31,969 nt of DNA from contig CAWHPS010000039.1 in NCBI GenBank assembly GCA_963831235.1, positions 1 through 31,969 of the forward strand, given 5' to 3'. The position numbers and the translations under genes were made by a program. Of the stretch, positions 22,080 to 31,438 are shown in pieces (the first letter of the stretch is position 1; each line of letters opens with the position of its first letter). The notes beneath the pieces were generated by a model that was not told the origin of the DNA, made no database searches, and was given only the letters and a program-made list of their open reading frames with translations. Origin of the DNA: CAWHPS01 sp963831235 (GTDB lineage: Bacteria; Fibrobacterota; OXYB2-FULL-49-7; JAEUSG01).

Positions 22080-23234
22080 ATGAAGATACATGAAATACGA
22101 AATGAATCCCTTCGGCCTGAGAGGGCCTGCCTTGTCGGAATGGGGATTGGGCAGGAGACGGCCCAAGGTGTTAATGAACAGCTTGATGAGCTTGCGCTCC
22201 TTGCTGAAACAGCAGGTGCTGTTATAGCTGAAAGGGTGGTCCAGATTCGTCATGCCCCTGACCCGAAATACTATATTGGTTCTGGCAAAGCCGAAGAAAT
22301 AAAAGCAAGTCTTGTCAAGTCAAGGGTTGATGTCGTTATTTTCAATGATGATCTTTCTCCCAGCCAGATAAGAAACCTTGAAAAGCTCTTTGAAAAAAAG
22401 ACCATCGACCGGAGCACTCTTATTCTTGATATCTTTGCCAAACATGCGCGCACGCATGAGGCCAAGCTGCAGGTTGAACTGGCGCAAATAAACTACATGG
22501 CACCGCGCCTAACCGGTATGTGGGAGCATTTCGGCCAGCAAACAGGCGGCATAGGCACGAGGGGGCCGGGGGAAAAGCAGCTTGAAGTTGATAAGCGAAT
22601 AGTCAAAAAACGCATGTCGGAATTGCGTAAAAAGCTTGAAGAGGTCGAGCAGCAGCAGAATGAGGGCCGCAAGCAGCGTGATGGGATTTTCAAGGCAGTG
22701 CTGACCGGCTACACAAACGTCGGCAAGTCAACACTGCTCAATGCAATCTCAAAAGCCGGGGTTTATACTGCTGACAAGCTTTTTGCCACACTTGATGCAA
22801 CCACCCGCAGGGTTTATATTCCGGGCCATGGAGAAATACTTTTGTCTGACACTGTCGGGTTTATACGCAAACTCCCGCACCATCTTGTGGCTTCATTTCG
22901 CAGCACCCTTTCTGTTGTAACCGAGGCTGATCTTGTGATCTCGGTTATGGATGCATCCTCTCCTCATTTTGAGGAGCAGCAGGAGGTAGTGAACACCGTA
23001 TTGAACGATCTTAAGACGGAAAAAAAGCGCCGCCTGATGGTTTTCAACAAGATTGACAAAATAAAAGAGCCCCCTCTCCTTGACAGATTAAAAACAGTAT
23101 ATTCTGATGCTGTATTTACTTCAGCAATAAACAAACAGGGTATGGATGATTTAAAAAAAGCGATGCTTTCAATAGCAGGTACTCGGCATGGAGTTCCGGG
23201 TGTTTATGTTGCTGAGTCGGAAGAATCCGTTTAA
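22080..23234 (+). CDS. hflX: Ribosome-associated GTPase HflX
   Basis: HflX binds the ribosomal 50S subunit and helps split or rescue stalled ribosomes. The N-terminal domain ends in the hallmark GTRGPGEKQLEVDKR, followed by a basic coiled coil (KKRMSELRKKLEEVEQQQ). The G domain has GYTNVGKST (G1, about residues 210-218), DTVGFI (G3), FNKIDK (G4) and a TSA-like G5. The 384-residue length is typical. It lies 20 bp after the lipoprotein gene and ends the valS run; a palindromic repeat follows. Confidence 0.95.
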   Translation: MKIHEIRNESLRPERACLVGMGIGQETAQGVNEQLDELALLAETAGAVIAERVVQIRHAPDPKYYIGSGKAEEIKASLVKSRVDVVIFNDDLSPSQIRNLEKLFEKKTIDRSTLILDIFAKHARTHEAKLQVELAQINYMAPRLTGMWEHFGQQTGGIGTRGPGEKQLEVDKRIVKKRMSELRKKLEEVEQQQNEGRKQRDGIFKAVLTGYTNVGKSTLLNAISKAGVYTADKLFATLDATTRRVYIPGHGEILLSDTVGFIRKLPHHLVASFRSTLSVVTEADLVISVMDASSPHFEEQQEVVNTVLNDLKTEKKRRLMVFNKIDKIKEPPLLDRLKTVYSDAVFTSAINKQGMDDLKKAMLSIAGTRHGVPGVYVAESEESV

Positions 23235-23266
23235 TAAAGTGGGAGATGACAGTTAACGATCTTGGC

Positions 23267-23395
23267 CCCTCATCCCCCAACCCCTTCTCCCGGTTACGGG
23301 AGAAGGGGAGTAAGAAAAAGAGTTAAGATCAAAGTCAATATTACAACTCCAGCGTCCCCTCTCCAGTACTCTGGAGAGGGGAAAAAGGGGTGAGG
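23267..23395. repeat. Composite palindromic repeat, copy A (upstream of selA)
   Basis: An outer pair (CCCTCATCCCC against GGGGTGAGG) encloses two hairpins: CCCCTTCTCCCG/CGGGAGAAGGGG (23281-23308) and CCCCTCTCCAG/CTGGAGAGGGG (23356-23381). A close relative lies at 29008-29134. It resembles a BIME/MITE-like intergenic family in which two inverted units face each other. The right edge (GTGAGG) is the only SD-like sequence before selA. Confidence 0.8.
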
Positions 23396-23408
23396 TAAAA
23401 AATTACCC

Positions 23409-24773
23409 ATGAATCTTAAAAGATCGATTCCTTCTGTTTCAATCCTTCTTAATCATCCTGAAATAAAGCAGCTTATCGAACTTCATTCCCGTGAAAACAC
23501 TGTAAATACAATTAGAGAAATCCTGACACTATTAAGGGAAGAAGAGAGGCTACCTGATACTTCTGAAATTATTGCGTCGGTTAAGCTCAAACTGGAAGAA
23601 TACCAAACCATCAGACTTTCACGGGTCATCAATGCCACTGGTACCCTTGTCCATACCAACCTGGGAAGATCTGTGACTGGTGACACGGTTATCAAGGCTA
23701 TTACAGACCATCTGCCTGGTTACTGTGATCTGGAATATGATCTTAAAAACGGCAACAGGGGCCGGCGAGGGGCTGGGGCTGAAGAAAAACTTATTCATCT
23801 ATCAGGTGCTGAAAAGGCGCTTGTTGTAAACAATAATGCAGCCGCTGTCTTGCTTGCCGTGAATACCTTTGCCATGGGTACGGAAGTAATCGTATCGCGA
23901 GGGGAGCTTATTGAAATAGGAGGAAGTTTCAGGCTCCATGAGGTAATTGAGCGCGCAGGAGGTATTCTTAAAGAGGTGGGAACAACAAACAAGACGCGTG
24001 TTTCCGATTATGAAAAAGCCGTGAATAAAAACACGGGGCTGATTCTTAAAATGCATACAAGCAATTACAAAATCACTGGGTTTGTTGAAGAAACAGGGCT
24101 TGACGATCTTGTGAGACTTGGTAGTAAAAAGAAAGTCCCTGTTATGCATGATGTTGGAAGCGGTCTTTTTGTGGATGCTGATAAATGGCATTTTGACAAT
24201 GAGCCGGATCCGAGGACAAGTCTTAAGTCGGGTGCTGATGTTGTTTCAATGAGCGGGGACAAGATCCTTGGCGGCCCTCAAGCTGGAATCATACTTGGGA
24301 AAAAGAAGGCCGTTGATTTAATGGCAAAGAACCCGATGATGCGGGCGCTTAGGCCCGGAAAAATCACGTTTATTGCTCTTGAAGCGGCGCTCATACCTTT
24401 TATCAATACTCACAGAATAAAAGATGATATCCCGCTCTTTTCAGCTCTGGGTATGGATATCAAGGCGCTCAAAAAAAGGGCTGATAGGCTTGCCAGAATA
24501 ATAAGGAAGGCAAAACCTGGGATCAACGTATCCGTCGAATCTGCCGAGGGTTCCATTGGCGGGGGGGCCATGCCGGGCCTCAAGATACAGTCTTATGCGG
24601 TTCTTCTTTCGCATCCCAGCCATTCGCCATCAACACTTGCCGCGATTTTCAGGAAATTGCCGGTTCCAGTGATTGGAACTTTTAGCCGAAACAGATTTGC
24701 ACTTAATGTGCTGTCGCTTCTTGATGGTGAAGAGAAGATACTGAAGGAAATTATTGGAAACCTTGGTATATAA
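23409..24773 (+). CDS. selA: L-seryl-tRNA(Sec) selenium transferase
   Basis: SelA is a PLP enzyme that turns Ser-tRNA(Sec) into Sec-tRNA(Sec) with selenophosphate. The 454-residue product has the N-terminal tRNA-binding domain (PSVSILLNHPEIKQL...), the core RVINATGTLVHTNLGRS, GRRG, VNNNAAAVLL, and the PLP lysine K285 in SGDKILGGPQAG. GTFSRNRFALNVLSLLDGEE closes the C-terminal domain. selB and selC, often neighbours, are not seen here. Start ATG 23409 lies 14 bp after the palindromic repeat. Confidence 0.95.
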   Translation: MNLKRSIPSVSILLNHPEIKQLIELHSRENTVNTIREILTLLREEERLPDTSEIIASVKLKLEEYQTIRLSRVINATGTLVHTNLGRSVTGDTVIKAITDHLPGYCDLEYDLKNGNRGRRGAGAEEKLIHLSGAEKALVVNNNAAAVLLAVNTFAMGTEVIVSRGELIEIGGSFRLHEVIERAGGILKEVGTTNKTRVSDYEKAVNKNTGLILKMHTSNYKITGFVEETGLDDLVRLGSKKKVPVMHDVGSGLFVDADKWHFDNEPDPRTSLKSGADVVSMSGDKILGGPQAGIILGKKKAVDLMAKNPMMRALRPGKITFIALEAALIPFINTHRIKDDIPLFSALGMDIKALKKRADRLARIIRKAKPGINVSVESAEGSIGGGAMPGLKIQSYAVLLSHPSHSPSTLAAIFRKLPVPVIGTFSRNRFALNVLSLLDGEEKILKEIIGNLGI

Positions 24774-24862
24774 CTATATTGTCTTATTGTAACACCATAT
24801 CATATAATAAGTAATATTATTAACTTGAATTTTAGAAGTTATATTTCTATTTTTAACATATT

Positions 24863-26093
24863 ATGTATCGTGAAAGGTTTTCTGAGAAGCTTATCCTTGA
24901 TCTGTTTGCCCATTTTCCAGTAGTAGTTGTAGTTGGGGCAAGGCAAACAGGGAAAACAACAGAAATAGAAAAATGCTTCAAGGATAAGCTTTCATCCTTT
25001 ACGTTTGATCCTTTTCAAGATCTTGAAGGTGCACGCAAAGATCCCGATTTTTTTCTTGAATCCCATCCAGCGCCGTTATTCCTTGATGAGATACAATATG
25101 CTCCGGAGTTAATGTCTTCAATAAAACGAAAAGTGGACAAGGTCGGGAAGCCCGGAATGTATATTTTAAGCGGGTCGCAGAATCTTTCCGTTATAAAGGG
25201 TATTGCAGAATCCCTGGCCGGCCGTGCGGCAGTACTCCATCTTCTTCCGCTGGGCTATTGCGAATGGAATGGGAAGGCTTCAAATGCTTCCTTTCCTGAA
25301 AGATTGGATATTTAATCAGTCCTTTGAACCCCTTTCTTTTCCTTTGGAATCGATTCCTGATACATACCATCACCTTTGGCGCGGCAGCTATCCCGGGCTT
25401 CTCGATCTTCCTGATTCACTGGTACCAAGATACTGGCTCTCCTATCAGGAAACCTATATTGAGCGGGATATCAGGATACTTGCCCAAGTAGGTTCTTTGC
25501 AAACTTTCAGTGCGTTCATCTCACTTTTAGCAGCCCTTTCAGCACAGGAAATCAACTATTCCCAATTAGGCAGGGAATTGGGTATAAGCTACAAGACGGC
25601 CCAGGCATGGGTCTCAATCGCACAGGCTACTTTCCAATGGTTCAACGTGCCGGTCTTTTCCAGAAATCCGGTAAAACATATTTCATCAAAACCAAAAGGT
25701 TTCTTTTCGGATACAGGTTTTGCGTGTTTCCTTCAACACATAGCGTCCCCGCAATCACTCGCAGTGCATCCCATGAAGGGCAGGTTGTTTGAAACAATGG
25801 TTTTCATGGAAATTCTGAAGCGGATTCAGGCGTGGCCTTCGCAGCCGGCCATCCACCACTATAGGACCCGTTCCGGCCTGGAATTGGATCTCGTGCTCGA
25901 AATTGATGGAACGTTGTTTCCAGTTGAAGTGAAGATGAAAAGCAACTCTGCTACGGATGATATGCAGGCGTTGCGTTCATTCAGGGAGTGCTTTCCCAAT
26001 GAAAGGGTGTATAAAGGGTTAATCATTTCCTGTGTTGAGAAACCACAAATACTTTCACCTGAAATCACAGCAGTACCCTGGTGGGTTCTATAA
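24863..26093 (+). pseudogene. DUF4143-type AAA ATPase, split by a one-base insertion
   Basis: The first frame (24863-25315) has Walker A GARQTGKT (residues 25-32) and Walker B LFLDEIQ. The second frame (to 26093) has the DUF4143 part: winged HTH YSQLGRELGISYKTAQAWV, and ELDLVLE...PVEVKMK, a nuclease-like fold end. At 25311-25313 three Ts read TTT; removing one gives ...RLDINQSFEPLSF... without a gap and a 409-residue protein of normal length. It is therefore one gene with a one-base insertion, or a sequencing error. The family is widespread and of unclear role, and often horizontally moved. Confidence 0.88.
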
Positions 26094-26197
26094 TCAAGAG
26101 GGGAAATTAAACTTATCCCAAGATTTTCTGTTAAAGTTTATCTCGCGGTTTTCCAATAAAATTATCAATTCCATTTGATAGACGTTTCCATTATACA

Positions 26198-26214
26198 ATT
26201 GCTTTATAAGCAAT
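26198..26214 (+). other. Palindrome ATTGCTT-TAT-AAGCAAT
   Basis: Perfect 7-bp arms and a 3-bp loop lie in the 274-bp gap before the TIGR02147 gene. It may be an operator, and regulator genes of this kind often control their own region. Confidence 0.4.
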
Positions 26215-26273
26215 CAGGCATGAAGATTATATCACAGTATGGCAGTGTCACATAGATAGATAGACTTTTTTGC

Positions 26274-26297
26274 CGTTTCCATCTGGAAACGATTTTT
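26274..26297 (+). terminator. Hairpin with T run upstream of the TIGR02147 gene
   Basis: CGTTTCC (26274-26280) and GGAAACG (26285-26291) enclose ATCT and are followed by ATTTTT. It could end transcripts from the DUF4143 gene or work as an attenuator in the leader of the next gene. Confidence 0.55.
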
Positions 26298-26367
26298 AGC
26301 ATAAAACCATAATCGTTATTGCAATCCCTCATGGTTTGATTTAGATTTATGGGTAGAGGTTTCTACT

Positions 26368-27219
26368 ATGCCCAATATTTGTGAATACACAGACTACAGA
26401 AAGTTCATAAGTGATTATTATATGGAAGCCAAGGCTAAAAATCCAGGCTACTCCTACCAGGTGTTTGCTATAAAGGCCGGATTAAAGAGCAAGGGGTTTC
26501 TCCATAATGTGGTGCAGGGCAAACGTTCCCTTTCCAGGTCAAATGTCATTGCCTTTTCGCAGGCCATGAAGTTAAACCGCCATGAAACAGATTATTTTGA
26601 AAACCTGGTGGCATTCAACCAAGCCTCTAATTTGCAGGCGCGCAGCCATTTTTTTGAAAAGCTGTCGTCAATAAAAACCACCGGCAAAAACGCATGGAAG
26701 CCCCAGCTAGTACGCAACGACCAGTATGACTTTTATTCCAAACTTAGGCATAGTGTAATTCGTGTGCTTATTGATGAGCACCGATTCAAAGACGATTATG
26801 CCTGGCTTGCCAGGATGGTGAAGCCGCGTATCACACCTAAACAGGCTCGGCAATCCGTGGCCCTTCTTACGAAACTTGGGTTTATCAGGAAACGTAAGGA
26901 TGGCACATGGGAAGTAACAGATAAAACAATTGTTACTCCGCCTGAAGTGTCGAGTCTTGCTGTCCTGAACCTGCACAAGGAAACAGGAGAGCTTGCCTTA
27001 AAAGCCCTGACTGATTTGCCTCGTGACAAGCGCAATATGTCCGGGCTTACGCTTGGTATTTCACAGGATACATACAAAACAATTTGCGAAGAGATACAGG
27101 CCTTTCGGGATAGGCTTTTACAGCTTGCGGAAGCTGATGAAAAGGCTTCGGCTGTATATAGGCTTAATTTTCAGCTTTTCCCTGTTTCAGAAAACGAAAC
27201 CCAAGGAAATAAATTATGA
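26368..27219 (+). CDS. TIGR02147 family protein (Fibrobacter-type regulator-like)
   Basis: The 283-residue product starts YTDYRKFISDYYMEAKAKNPGYSYQVFAIKAGLKSKGFLHNVVQGKRSLS, the typical opening of TIGR02147, which includes a HTH-like region. DDYAWLARMVKPRITPKQARQSVALLTKLGFI and the TGLTLGIS-like segment also fit. The family is abundant in Fibrobacter and relatives, often next to a surface protein gene, and is presumed regulatory. Its stop overlaps the next start by 4 bp (ATGA), so it is coupled to the lipoprotein. Confidence 0.85.
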   Translation: MPNICEYTDYRKFISDYYMEAKAKNPGYSYQVFAIKAGLKSKGFLHNVVQGKRSLSRSNVIAFSQAMKLNRHETDYFENLVAFNQASNLQARSHFFEKLSSIKTTGKNAWKPQLVRNDQYDFYSKLRHSVIRVLIDEHRFKDDYAWLARMVKPRITPKQARQSVALLTKLGFIRKRKDGTWEVTDKTIVTPPEVSSLAVLNLHKETGELALKALTDLPRDKRNMSGLTLGISQDTYKTICEEIQAFRDRLLQLAEADEKASAVYRLNFQLFPVSENETQGNKL

Positions 27220-28982
27220 CAAGAATATTATTCTCCTTCATTGCTGTTTGTTTGTTTGTACTTGTGTGGTTTGGATGTGGCAAGAGTCCAACGAATGTTG
27301 CCGGTGCTGGTTCCGGAGAAGGGAATGCACTGGTTATGGGTTATATTATTAATGATAACAACACTCCTGCTATTGGGGCAAAGGTGCGATTTGTGCCTGT
27401 TAACCTGGATCCGAGGAGTTTAAATGGAAACGCGACAATTGATTCTGTAATCACGGATAAAGCAGGAAAATATGGCACAAACGACCTTCAGCCCGGCACC
27501 TATAACCTGTTAGCGGAAAATTCAAATTCAAGCAAGTTTTCGTATCATGCTTCCATTATTATTACCGGAGATTCCTTAAATATTGGATACGATACGCTAA
27601 AACCACCGGGTTCCATAAAGGGCTATTTCAAGCTTCAGCCGGGTGAAGATGCACGGAACATTATAATATTATTGCCAGGAACATACCTGTCTACGGGTGG
27701 TAATTCTGACAATTCCTTTTTACTGGACAATCTTGCCGAAGGCCGTTATCATGTAAGGTTCATGTATGTCAATGGGCCTTATGCCGTGCTGGATACGACA
27801 CTTTCTATTATATCGGGTGTTCCGCAGGTCCTGTCAGATTCCATTACGCTGCCTTTCTCAATCCCTTTTCCCAAGCAGGTAAGCGTTTCTTACGACACAC
27901 TGCATCAGATTGTTCATATTAACTGGAGTGCATGCGATACCACTTATGTAAAGGGATATAATATTTCCAGGAAGAACGTGGATTCCAATTCCATATTTAC
28001 GCAAATCAATAAAACATACTTAACAGATACGTTTTTTGTTGACTCGCTGGTTGCACCCGGCACGCATTATGAATACCATGTAACCTCTATAAACAAGTCT
28101 AATATTGAAGGAACTCTGAGCGAGTCAGTTGCTGTATATATAGCAAATGCTTATGTCATCATTGATTCCATCCCGCTGTCCTTCAAGGCACGTAGGTTGA
28201 TAATTAACAATTCCAACATTCTTTATGTTGCAGGGCTTGATACGGTTGTCATTATTAACGGCGAGACAAAATCCGTGATTGGAGGTTTTAAGCTGCGAAG
28301 CGATACCATGCCGGAAAACATCGTGGATTTTACGTTATCTAAGGATTCAAGCCTGCTTGTAGTGACCCATATAAGCGGTGAATACCATTTTTATCAGTGC
28401 GATTCAATCGGCAAAGTATTAAAACAATGGGCGCTTAAGAATTACATTCTTGAAATCAATGGAATCTGGCAGATTGATGTTTCATATCAAGGTATTTTTA
28501 TCATGGAAGGGGGAAGGAGATGTGTTTATCTGTACTCTCCTGATCAAGGCAATATGATGCAAGTGTGGTCAATCAATGATTATGAATATATAATAATGGG
28601 TGGACGATACTTTGACGGATTTTCCGTTTTAAATTCAGGAGTGGTTATAGGGGTTGCCTGCAATTTACCAGGGCGCTCAATCACACGTCTTAATAGTTAT
28701 TATAACATAATGTATCCGGCCTTCACTCTTTTTGACTTTGACCGGGATGGAGAAATACCTTCCAGGGTTACGGATATCAACGGCGTTCTTGCTGTTGTTA
28801 ATAATGGCATTTTGCGGCTTCAACCGCAACAGAGCACGGCAATAATCCGAAGCGGGTTTTTGCCAGGAGGTTTGAGTGGATTTGGAGGGAATTCACTTGA
28901 TAGAGTTTACGCATGCGGTTTTGATGGTTCCATGGTGTTTGTATATGGTTTGCAAACCAGAATACCCGGGTTGGTTGATTGA
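27216..28982 (+). CDS. Lipoprotein with carboxypeptidase-regulatory-like and Fn3-like domains
   Basis: The start overlaps the TIGR02147 stop. A signal with lipobox-like VLVWFGC (Cys about residue 21) is followed by a beta-sandwich of the carboxypeptidase regulatory type (GYIINDNNTPAIGAKVRF...DKAGKYGTNDLQPGTY), a second such region, then an Fn3-like domain (QIVHINWSACDTTYVKGYNISRK...GTHYEYHVTSINK). The C-terminal 250 residues have repeated beta segments (SLLVVTHISGEYHFYQCDS), probably a propeller. It is likely at the cell surface, under control of its partner. Ligand unknown. Confidence 0.75.
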   Translation: MTRILFSFIAVCLFVLVWFGCGKSPTNVAGAGSGEGNALVMGYIINDNNTPAIGAKVRFVPVNLDPRSLNGNATIDSVITDKAGKYGTNDLQPGTYNLLAENSNSSKFSYHASIIITGDSLNIGYDTLKPPGSIKGYFKLQPGEDARNIIILLPGTYLSTGGNSDNSFLLDNLAEGRYHVRFMYVNGPYAVLDTTLSIISGVPQVLSDSITLPFSIPFPKQVSVSYDTLHQIVHINWSACDTTYVKGYNISRKNVDSNSIFTQINKTYLTDTFFVDSLVAPGTHYEYHVTSINKSNIEGTLSESVAVYIANAYVIIDSIPLSFKARRLIINNSNILYVAGLDTVVIINGETKSVIGGFKLRSDTMPENIVDFTLSKDSSLLVVTHISGEYHFYQCDSIGKVLKQWALKNYILEINGIWQIDVSYQGIFIMEGGRRCVYLYSPDQGNMMQVWSINDYEYIIMGGRYFDGFSVLNSGVVIGVACNLPGRSITRLNSYYNIMYPAFTLFDFDRDGEIPSRVTDINGVLAVVNNGILRLQPQQSTAIIRSGFLPGGLSGFGGNSLDRVYACGFDGSMVFVYGLQTRIPGLVD

Positions 28983-29007
28983 CAATTAAACAATGAAAGG
29001 AAATGCA

Positions 29008-29134
29008 CCCTCATCCCCTAGCCCCTTCTCCCGCTTACGGGAGAAGGGGAAAATAAAAACATAATTTTTTCCAGGGCAAGGTAAATCGCCAGTAACCCCT
29101 CTCCTGTAAGCGGGAGAGGGGAACGGGGTGAGGG
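29008..29134. repeat. Composite palindromic repeat, copy B
   Basis: The same plan as copy A: CCCTCATCCCC...GGGGTGAGGG outside, CCCCTTCTCCCG/CGGGAGAAGGGG (29022-29049) and CCCCTCTCC/GGAGAGGGG (29096-29121) inside. The two halves are inverted copies of one unit containing CCCGCTTAC. A TATAAT box at 29155-29160, just right of it, may serve the next gene. Confidence 0.8.
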
Positions 29135-29184
29135 TAACGTGTGTGTTATAGGATTATAATTTTAAACTTAAAGGAGTCGTTATT

Positions 29185-31374
29185 ATGTACAGCAAATTAT
29201 GCTATTTTGTTTTGTTCTTCCTGGCTTTTGCGGTAATTGCTTTTTGTCAAAACCCGCAATGGGTGAATTACACGAATAGTGATTGCATTACAGCTGTATC
29301 TGTTGAAGGAAACTATGTGTGGGTTGGATCCTTGGGAGGACTTGCGCAGATAGATACAATAACAGGGGAGATTCATTTTTATAATCATGCTAATTCCGGA
29401 TTACCGTGTAATAGCATTTCCATGTCTTTAATAGCAATTGATAGGTTTGGTAACAAGTGGATTGGCACTATGGGTGGTGGGTTGGCGAAATTCGATGGTA
29501 TTGCATGGACGGTTTATAACACGAGTAATTCAGGATTGCCGAGTAACCATATTTTATCCGTTGCCATTGACACTAATGATAATAAGTGGATTGGCACTGC
29601 AGATGGTGGATTGGCGAAATTCGATGGTATTGCATGGACGGTTTATAACACGAGTAATTCAGAATTACCATGTAATGGTATCTGTGATATTGCCATAGAT
29701 AAATTTGGTAACAAATGGATTGGCGCTGCATGTGGTGGGTTGGTGAAATTCGATGGTAACGCATGGACTGTTTATAGCCCGGAAAATTCAGGATTGCCGT
29801 ATGGAATGGTTGTATCTATCGCTATTGACAGCAATGGAAACAAATGGATTGGCACTGAGCACGGTGGGTTGGCGAAATTCAATGATACAGACTGGACGGT
29901 TTATAACACTGAAGATTCAGGATTGCCAAATGGATTTGTTATTTCTATCGCCATAGACAAATATGATAACAAATGGATTGGCACTTGTGGTGGGTTAGCG
30001 AAATTCGATGGAACCACCTGGACTGTTTATAACCCGGAAAATTCAGGATTGCCGAATGGAATGGTTTTTTCTCTCACAATAGATAAAAATGGGAATAAGT
30101 GGATTGGGACAGACAGTGGGTTGGTAAAATATGATGGTGCCGCCTGGACGGCTTATAAAACGTCAGGCTCGGGATTGCCATTCCGATACACTTTATCGAT
30201 CGGCATAGACAATAACGAAAACATTTGGATAGGGACATACAATGGATTGGCAAAATATGACGGGTCCATTTGGACGGTTTGCAACTCGATTAATCCAGAA
30301 TTGCCAGGACTACTGAATGACGGTATTAATTCTATCGCAATAGATTGCAATAACAACAAGTGGTTGGGGGTTGGAACCCTTCCATGTCGCGTGGTAAAAT
30401 ATGATGGAACCACCGGGACGATTTATAATATGCCTAATAATTCAGCGTTAACGTACTACAGTATTAATTCCATTGTTATAGATAATAATGATAACAAATG
30501 GATTGGCACTCAGAATGGTGGGTTGGCGAAATTCGATGGAACCCTCTGGACAATTTATAACACGATAAATTCGGGATTGCCGAGTAACTATATTTTTTCC
30601 ATAGCCATTGATAACAGTGGAACCAAGTGGATTGGCACTCAGAATGGTGGGTTGGCGAAATTCGATGGAACCCTCTGGACAGTTTATAACACCAATAACT
30701 CGGGATTGCCGGATAATTCTATATCTAATATCGCCATTGACAGTTGCGGTAATAAATGGATAGTTACTACGAGCGGCGGACTAGTAAAATTCGATGGGAA
30801 CGACTGGGTAGTTTATAACACATCAAATTCAGCGTTACCGGTTAATAATATCACTTCCGTTGCTATAGATAATAATGATAACAAATGGATTGGTACCTAT
30901 GGCGGCGGCATGGTAAAATATGATGGGGCTGACTGGACAGTATATAACATGTTAAATTCAGGATTACCAAATAATTATATTAAATCAATTGTTGTAGATA
31001 AAAAAGGGAATAAATGGATAGTGTATGGCACAGAGGTAGCTGTTTTTAATGAAAAAGGAATTGTTTCAACAGAAGCCCCCATCATTCTTACCCACAATGC
31101 ACAGTCCCTACTTGAAAACACCCCAAACCCCTTTAACCCCGAAACGTATATCCGTTTTAACCTGTCAAGCAAAGGCTTTGTATCGCTTCGTATTTACGAC
31201 ATCAAGGGCAGCCTTGTGACCACGCTTCTTAACGGATTGAAAGGGCCCGGCGTCCACGAGGCGCTGTGGAATGGCCGGAGTCACGACGGCATCCGTGTGC
31301 CGAGCGGTGTTTACGTGTGCCGCCTTGTAAACGGGTCGCAGGTGAGTACAAAGGCGATAGTGCTGGCGAAATAA
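29185..31374 (+). CDS. Secreted propeller-repeat protein with NPFNP/FlgD-like C-terminal tail
   Basis: AAAGGAG precedes the ATG. A signal peptide (MYSKLCYFVLFFLAFAVIAFCQ) leads to about 14 repeats of 44 residues, each with (D/G)NKWIGT..GGL(A/V)KFDG..WTVYNT.NSGLP, like two-component-regulator propeller (Reg_prop) blades. The C-terminus has NTPNPFNPETYIRFNL...GSLVTTLLNG...PSGVYVCRLVNG, the FlgD-Ig/Por-secretion-like sorting tail known in the FCB group. Repeats at 30510-30560 and 30643-30690 are nearly identical, so the array changes by recent duplication. It is 729 residues, with no sensor domain. Ligand unknown. Confidence 0.85.
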   Translation: MYSKLCYFVLFFLAFAVIAFCQNPQWVNYTNSDCITAVSVEGNYVWVGSLGGLAQIDTITGEIHFYNHANSGLPCNSISMSLIAIDRFGNKWIGTMGGGLAKFDGIAWTVYNTSNSGLPSNHILSVAIDTNDNKWIGTADGGLAKFDGIAWTVYNTSNSELPCNGICDIAIDKFGNKWIGAACGGLVKFDGNAWTVYSPENSGLPYGMVVSIAIDSNGNKWIGTEHGGLAKFNDTDWTVYNTEDSGLPNGFVISIAIDKYDNKWIGTCGGLAKFDGTTWTVYNPENSGLPNGMVFSLTIDKNGNKWIGTDSGLVKYDGAAWTAYKTSGSGLPFRYTLSIGIDNNENIWIGTYNGLAKYDGSIWTVCNSINPELPGLLNDGINSIAIDCNNNKWLGVGTLPCRVVKYDGTTGTIYNMPNNSALTYYSINSIVIDNNDNKWIGTQNGGLAKFDGTLWTIYNTINSGLPSNYIFSIAIDNSGTKWIGTQNGGLAKFDGTLWTVYNTNNSGLPDNSISNIAIDSCGNKWIVTTSGGLVKFDGNDWVVYNTSNSALPVNNITSVAIDNNDNKWIGTYGGGMVKYDGADWTVYNMLNSGLPNNYIKSIVVDKKGNKWIVYGTEVAVFNEKGIVSTEAPIILTHNAQSLLENTPNPFNPETYIRFNLSSKGFVSLRIYDIKGSLVTTLLNGLKGPGVHEALWNGRSHDGIRVPSGVYVCRLVNGSQVSTKAIVLAK

Positions 31375-31391
31375 GAACCCTAACTTCCAGT

Positions 31392-31424
31392 CCCGCGTTC
31401 TCTATTTTGTTTGGGGAACGCGGG
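31392..31424 (+). terminator. Terminator candidate after the propeller gene
   Basis: CCCGCGTTC (31392-31400) and GAACGCGGG (31416-31424) pair over 9 bp with a 15-nt loop. There is no T run after it on the plus strand. It lies between convergent genes, 15 bp before the end of the minus-strand ORF. Confidence 0.5.
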
Positions 31425-31438
31425 AGAAGAGGGAAAGG

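Noticed and set aside
29440..31060. CRISPR-like regular repeats
   Set aside because: The 132-bp period is the codon repeat of propeller blades, without spacers.
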